Assembly: GCA_003553895.1 (NCBI GenBank)
Contig: PWFM01000051.1
Coordinates: forward strand, 1 to 23,854
From: Syntrophomonadaceae bacterium
GTDB lineage: Bacteria; Bacillota; Dethiobacteria; DTU022
Reading direction: 5' to 3'
Length of the DNA stretch: 23,854 nt
In this document: piece after piece, positions 20,030-23,854 of the stretch
How positions within the stretch are numbered: the stretch's first letter is position 1
How the letters are laid out: each line of letters opens with the position of its first letter
Notes under the pieces: model-generated
What the model was told of the DNA's origin: nothing
Databases searched by the model: none
The model's input: only the letters and a program-made list of their open reading frames with translations
Position numbers and translations under genes: made by a program

Positions 20030-21562
20030 AGCCAAAGAGGAGTAATAGTTGGTAAACCCTATGAAAGATTAAGCCGGGAACAGGTTGAAATAATTAACCG
20101 CACTTCCCTGGATCTACTGGAGAACCCGGGTATTCTCTGCTACCACGAAGAAAGCGTTACCATGCTGGAAAAAGCCGGAGCTAAAGTAAAGGCTACCCGG
20201 GAAGGGGAGCACGATGCCTGGTGGGTAAGCATTCCGGAAAAAGTGGTCAGGCAGGCCCTGGATACGGCGCCCTCGAAAGTGACCCTTGGAGCAAGAAATC
20301 CCGAAAACAAAGTAGTTATGGATGCTGAAGAGAGTCGGGTTCATTTTGGCAGCGGTTCGGAAACGAACTACTGGCTGGAAATTGAACCGGAAACTTTTAG
20401 CTCCAAGAAAGATGGAAGAGAGCAAGTTTTTCCGGTCATGAAAAAAAGCCGTGGCAACCTCAGTTTTCTTTCCCGTTCGGCCCACCTGGCCAATAACCTG
20501 GAAAACCTCGACTTTTTTATTCGTAATGTCAATGTTCAGGATGAAGATATTACTACTGACAACAAAGATGTAAATGTCTTTTTTGCATCTCTAAACAATA
20601 TAACCAAGCCGGTTGTCGGAGGTATTGCCGATTTCAACCAGCTCGAGCAGGTAGTTGGTATGGCAGAAATTATTGCCGGAGGCCGGGATGAACTGGTTAA
20701 TAACCCGGTTACTTCTTTTATTACCAGCGTTATCAAAAGTCCCCTCCAGGTAGTGGCGGAAACTGCCGAAAAGCTGATTGCCATCGCCCGGATGGGCCTA
20801 CCGGTAGTTATTTCCACCTCGCCCCAGGGCGGCTCAACCGCTCCGATCGACGAGCTGGGCATGGTGGCCCAGGTAAATGCTGAAGCGTTGACCGGGATTG
20901 TCATTAACCAGCTGGCCAACCCGGGAGCGCCGGTTATATATGGCGCAGTGCCGGTTCGGGCCCGCATGGACGATCTGCACGATATGTACGGTGTGCCTGA
21001 ATTCTGCCATTACAATATGGCCTGTGCTCAGATGGCCCGTTACTACAAGGTGCCCTGTTACTCAACAGCCGGAGTGGGAGACGCCAAAGTGCCCGGTGTT
21101 CAAGCCGCTGTGGAAAAAATGTTTACCTATACGGCAGTACCTTTTGCCGCGCCGGATCTGGTGCATTATGCTTTCGGGCTGCTTGATAAAACCCAAACTT
21201 TTTCTCCCGAACAGGCGGTGCTTGATAACCACCAGATTGGCATGGTCAAGTTCCTGCACCGGGAAAGCGGTGTAACAACCGAAGCGGCGGATAAGACCCG
21301 GAAAGTGGTAGAAGAAGTAATGAACAGCCCTTACCGGATGTATGCCCGTTATGCCCGGAAAATGCTGCGCAAAGGCGGTATCTTTGAAGGGTTCCCATTT
21401 GAAGGAGAGGCTGATGATCAAGATCAGACTCTGCTTAAACTTCATGAGCGTTTTAAACAGCTTGAGGAAGAGAAACCGCAGCATCTGCCGGAAGATGTAT
21501 GCAAAAGCATTTTTGAGAAGACACCCGGTTTGCTGCCGCGGTTAAACCCTTATGCAAATTAA
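20027..21562 (+). CDS. MttB-superfamily (non-pyrrolysine) corrinoid methyltransferase
   Basis: MttB-family proteins move a methyl group from a quaternary or tertiary amine to the cobalt of a partner corrinoid protein. This 511-residue protein has the family's N-terminal helical region (LDLLENPGILCYHEESVTMLEKAGA), FGSGSETNYWLE, TSPQGGSTAPI, and the AQMARYYKVPCYSTAGVGDAK segment. It is read through with no in-frame TAG, so it lacks the pyrrolysine of archaeal MttB. Known members of this class use glycine betaine (MtgB), proline betaine, carnitine or similar substrates; the substrate here is not readable. Start TTG 20027 keeps the conserved N-terminus and fits the hairpin-spaced ribosome binding site. 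A corrinoid protein gene follows after 114 bases, with a small hairpin (21604-21628) between. Confidence 0.88.
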   Translation: MSQRGVIVGKPYERLSREQVEIINRTSLDLLENPGILCYHEESVTMLEKAGAKVKATREGEHDAWWVSIPEKVVRQALDTAPSKVTLGARNPENKVVMDAEESRVHFGSGSETNYWLEIEPETFSSKKDGREQVFPVMKKSRGNLSFLSRSAHLANNLENLDFFIRNVNVQDEDITTDNKDVNVFFASLNNITKPVVGGIADFNQLEQVVGMAEIIAGGRDELVNNPVTSFITSVIKSPLQVVAETAEKLIAIARMGLPVVISTSPQGGSTAPIDELGMVAQVNAEALTGIVINQLANPGAPVIYGAVPVRARMDDLHDMYGVPEFCHYNMACAQMARYYKVPCYSTAGVGDAKVPGVQAAVEKMFTYTAVPFAAPDLVHYAFGLLDKTQTFSPEQAVLDNHQIGMVKFLHRESGVTTEAADKTRKVVEEVMNSPYRMYARYARKMLRKGGIFEGFPFEGEADDQDQTLLKLHERFKQLEEEKPQHLPEDVCKSIFEKTPGLLPRLNPYAN

Positions 21563-21676
21563 GCGGTTTGGTTAAGGCTCTAAAAGGATTATTAATATTA
21601 AATCCGGTCACCAGGATGGTACGGCCGGTTATACTGACTTAAATTATTCAGACAGTGAAGTTAAGGAGGAAGAATA

Positions 21677-22372
21677 TTGAAAGATGAATTGATTGAACGT
21701 ATAGTGGAAAACGTCCTGCAGGGACGGCGCAACAAAGAGGATGAGGGTATTGAGGAGGATTACGCCGGGGAACCGGGCGTTGCGGAACTGGTCCAGGAAG
21801 CGTTGGACAGCGGAATCGATACCAATACGATATTGCTTAAAGGTTTAAGCGCCGGTATGGAACAGGTCGGCCAGAAGTATGAAACGGGAGAATATTTTAT
21901 CCCCGACATGCTGACTGCAGCCGAAGCTGTGGAGGCCGGCATGAAAGTAATGGAACCGCATCTGGCCGGCGAAGGCGCAAGCGAAGGCAAAGGGAAAGTG
22001 ATTATGGCCACGGTAGAGAAGGATTTGCACGACATAGGCAAAAACCTGGTTTCAATTATGCTTAAAGGGGCCGGTTTTAATGTGGTAGATTTGGGCATCG
22101 ATGTGCCTGCAGCCCGGATAGTTGAAGCGGCTGAAGAAGAGAAGGCTGATTTAGTCGGGCTTTCCGCCCTGCTTAATACAACCATGGTTAACATGGAGGA
22201 TGTAATCAAGGAGCTGGAGAATAAAGGCCTGCGGGATAAAATTAAGGTAATTATCGGTGGAGCGCCTACGTCTGATGATTTTGCGGACGAAATAGGAGCC
22301 GATGCTTACGGAAAAGATGCTTTTGCCGCTATTCGGGCAGCAGAGCAATTATTATCGGGAGGGAAAAAATAG
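21677..22372 (+). CDS. Corrinoid (cobalamin-binding) protein of the MtaC/MttC type
   Basis: This 231-residue protein carries the methyl group on B12 between methyltransferases. An N-terminal four-helix cap domain (about 34-95: LVQEALDSGIDTNTILLKGLSAGMEQVGQKY) is followed by the Rossmann-like B12 domain with the D116-x-H118-x2-G121 motif (EKDLHDIGKNL), GLSALL (Ser163) and IIGGAP. His118 should be the lower axial ligand. An acidic stretch of about 15 residues (RRNKEDEGIEEDYAGEPG, about 17-34) separates the first helix from the rest and looks like an insertion relative to usual MttC-type proteins. TTG 21677 has AAGGAGGA six bases upstream. It should be the partner of the MttB-like protein; a SAM methyltransferase gene starts one base after its stop. 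Confidence 0.93.
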   Translation: MKDELIERIVENVLQGRRNKEDEGIEEDYAGEPGVAELVQEALDSGIDTNTILLKGLSAGMEQVGQKYETGEYFIPDMLTAAEAVEAGMKVMEPHLAGEGASEGKGKVIMATVEKDLHDIGKNLVSIMLKGAGFNVVDLGIDVPAARIVEAAEEEKADLVGLSALLNTTMVNMEDVIKELENKGLRDKIKVIIGGAPTSDDFADEIGADAYGKDAFAAIRAAEQLLSGGKK

Positions 22373-22373
22373 T

Positions 22374-23621
22374 ATGGATGCCGATAAAGCATACCAAGAA
22401 GCGATACGGCATGGAAGATATAGCGAACAGGTTCAGGGACTGCGCTGTAAGTATGACCATGTTCGTATTCATTTTGAAGACTTTATTACTTCTTATTACT
22501 TAAGGCCATATTTAGAGGATATGGTTAAGTTGAAGGTAAACAAAAATGGAGAAGGACTGCGTTTTTACGACCTGGGTTGCGGAACCGGTGATGGTTATGA
22601 ACTGCTCAGCAAAATGGCCCGCCAGGCCAGGCTGTCGCAATTTGATACCCGCCTGATCCAGGATGACATGATGGATCAATACAAGGGAATTGACCTCAGC
22701 ATTGAACTGCTGAAAGAAGCGGAGAACCTTTTTGGCGATTACGAGCATGTCAACTTCTGTAAAGGGGACTTTTCCAACGGGCTGCCCGTGGAAGAGGGTG
22801 AAGATGGCTACGACCTTTACTTTACTTCCTACGGAACCCTATCGCATTGCAACAACGAAGAGCTGGAAAAGTTGTTTGTCGACATAGGCAAGCACGCTCA
22901 AAACGGAAGCCTGGTCCTGGCTGATTTTCTAGGGCGCTACTCTTACGAGTGGCAGAACCTGTGGACCCATGATCCGGAAGAAGTTACCTACATGGATTAT
23001 GTGATCAATTATCTTTATCAGGAAGAAGAAAGGGAGCAGGTGGAGCTTTCCTCTTTTCCCATGCGCCTCATGACGCCAGAAGAAGTATTTAGAATCCTGG
23101 AAAGAGCGGCTCGCAAGGCCGGAGTGCAGTTGAAAGTCCTCCGTTTCTTTGATCGCTCCCTGTTTGTGGGTCGGCACATTGAAACCGGGACTTACAACGG
23201 CAATGCCCAGCCCCTGCGCTTGATGGTTTCCTCACTTTTTGAGCGCGGCTTAAGGACCTACTTCCCTGATCTCAAAGTTAATTATATACCCAGGGAAGGA
23301 TTTGACTGGCAGAACGAATCCCTTCAAAAGCTGGCCGATAGCTGGAATGCGCTGGTTGATTATACCATGGTGCTGATGGAGCATTATGACAGCGACGAAG
23401 AGTTGTTGCCCTACCCGCCGCAAACCGATGTGAAGCCACTGGAGAAAGCTTACCGGGTAATGCGCCAATCCCTGGAAGGTAGCCGGGGGCTTTACGGCGA
23501 CATCAGGGCTGATTTGATCGAAGCCCAGCTGGGTTATGCTATTCGCAGCCTGGAGATGAACCTCCAGCAGGGCCACGGTCTTGGACACGGCCTGGTCGGT
23601 ATTATTCAGATTGTTAAATAA
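22374..23621 (+). CDS. Class I SAM-dependent methyltransferase, function unknown
   Basis: This 415-residue protein has a Rossmann methyltransferase core at about 60-215. Motif I is FYDLGCGTGDGYELL (66-72 glycine loop), the ribose-binding acidic end is YKGIDLS, then FCKGDF and a YDLYFTSYGTLSHC motif IV-like segment. The C-terminal 200 residues do not match a domain that I recognise. It starts one base after the corrinoid gene stop, with GGGAGGG ahead, so it is surely in the same operon. A frame extending upstream to 22302 lies inside the corrinoid gene and is rejected. Such an enzyme is not part of the standard MttB route. It could methylate the product or substrate, a small amine, or the proteins themselves. 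No substrate can be given. Confidence 0.85.
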   Translation: MDADKAYQEAIRHGRYSEQVQGLRCKYDHVRIHFEDFITSYYLRPYLEDMVKLKVNKNGEGLRFYDLGCGTGDGYELLSKMARQARLSQFDTRLIQDDMMDQYKGIDLSIELLKEAENLFGDYEHVNFCKGDFSNGLPVEEGEDGYDLYFTSYGTLSHCNNEELEKLFVDIGKHAQNGSLVLADFLGRYSYEWQNLWTHDPEEVTYMDYVINYLYQEEEREQVELSSFPMRLMTPEEVFRILERAARKAGVQLKVLRFFDRSLFVGRHIETGTYNGNAQPLRLMVSSLFERGLRTYFPDLKVNYIPREGFDWQNESLQKLADSWNALVDYTMVLMEHYDSDEELLPYPPQTDVKPLEKAYRVMRQSLEGSRGLYGDIRADLIEAQLGYAIRSLEMNLQQGHGLGHGLVGIIQIVK

Positions 23622-23854
23622 GCAGAATTTTTAAGCCTTATAGCCTAATTGAATGCTTTAAAGAGAGGTTGTGCTGCCCTCAATCGTCTTTATAGCAATA
23701 TTTTTGCCTAAAACTGCTTTTCAGGCTGAATAACTTTATAATACTGCTAAATATATGAGTTGTAACAGGTATCTTTATATGAAATAATTTAAACAGAAAA
23801 AGACCCAACCACAATATTATCGAAGTGCTTGAATTTTATAGGAATACTCAATAA
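23622..23854. other. AT-rich gap after the methyltransferase operon
   Basis: No gene, tRNA or clear terminator is visible. A weak stem GCCT-a-AAAA/TTTT-c-AGGC (23706-23726) and a TATAAT near 23737 without a good -35 are present. The stretch is more AT-rich than the rest of the window. Confidence 0.4.

Noticed and set aside
20536..20967. 143-codon minus-strand frame within the MttB-like gene
   Set aside because: Fully antisense to a conserved coding region; Ser/Thr/Ala-rich shadow with no ribosome binding site.
20027..21562. Pyrrolysine-containing MttB
   Set aside because: The frame is continuous with no in-frame TAG, and no pyl genes are present in the window.
1..23854. CRISPR array, tRNA, transposase or prophage genes
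   Set aside because: No regularly spaced direct repeats, no tRNA-like T-loop or cloverleaf sequence and no transposase or phage motifs were found by eye on either strand.

Overview
The window looks like chromosome of an anaerobic, low-to-mid-GC Firmicute of the Clostridia or Dethiobacteria kind. The pointers are strong GGAGG-type ribosome binding sites, about a third TTG starts, a MrfA/MrfB pair, a FeoA/FeoB iron system, a corrinoid methyltransferase pair of the MttB type and a cysteine-rich two-cluster ferredoxin protein. That placement is an inference; no rRNA or other marker is present to fix it. About 20 complete genes and one gene fragment are visible. I see no tRNA, rRNA, insertion sequence, phage gene or CRISPR array.

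Layout. 1-261: tail of a beta-helix-like protein. 383-1871: metal-sensing ArsR/CadC-type repressor and a cysteine-rich permease (+). 1990-3806: lgt, then a DUF427 protein overlapping a lipoprotein MsrB (+). 4031-5200: an MFS transporter (-), divergent from 5374-7893, a DtxR-family regulator followed by feoA and feoB (+). 8127-11644: mrfA-mrfB DNA repair pair (-). 11960-13057: ferredoxin-like Fe-S protein (+). 13117-17780: nadE, mnmG and a YhcC-type radical SAM gene (-). 18233-18442: small glutaredoxin-like protein (+). 18615-19556: zinc-type CDF exporter (-). 20027-23621: an MttB-superfamily methyltransferase, its corrinoid protein and a SAM-dependent methyltransferase (+).

How they fit. Three metal modules (CadC-like/permease, DtxR/FeoAB, CDF) and three thiol/redox proteins (MsrB, glutaredoxin-like, Fe-S protein) suggest a cell handling transition metals and redox stress. 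Lgt would lipidate the nearby MsrB lipoprotein. The last operon should demethylate a methylated amine or a similar compound onto cobalamin. Its added SAM methyltransferase is the least explained gene.

The most interesting non-coding features are: the long leader of the MttB operon, with a terminator-like structure and a perfect hairpin lying between a perfect Shine-Dalgarno and the TTG start; an attenuator-like terminator between the nadE promoter and its ribosome binding site; and a cluster of palindromes in the DtxR/MFS divergent promoter.
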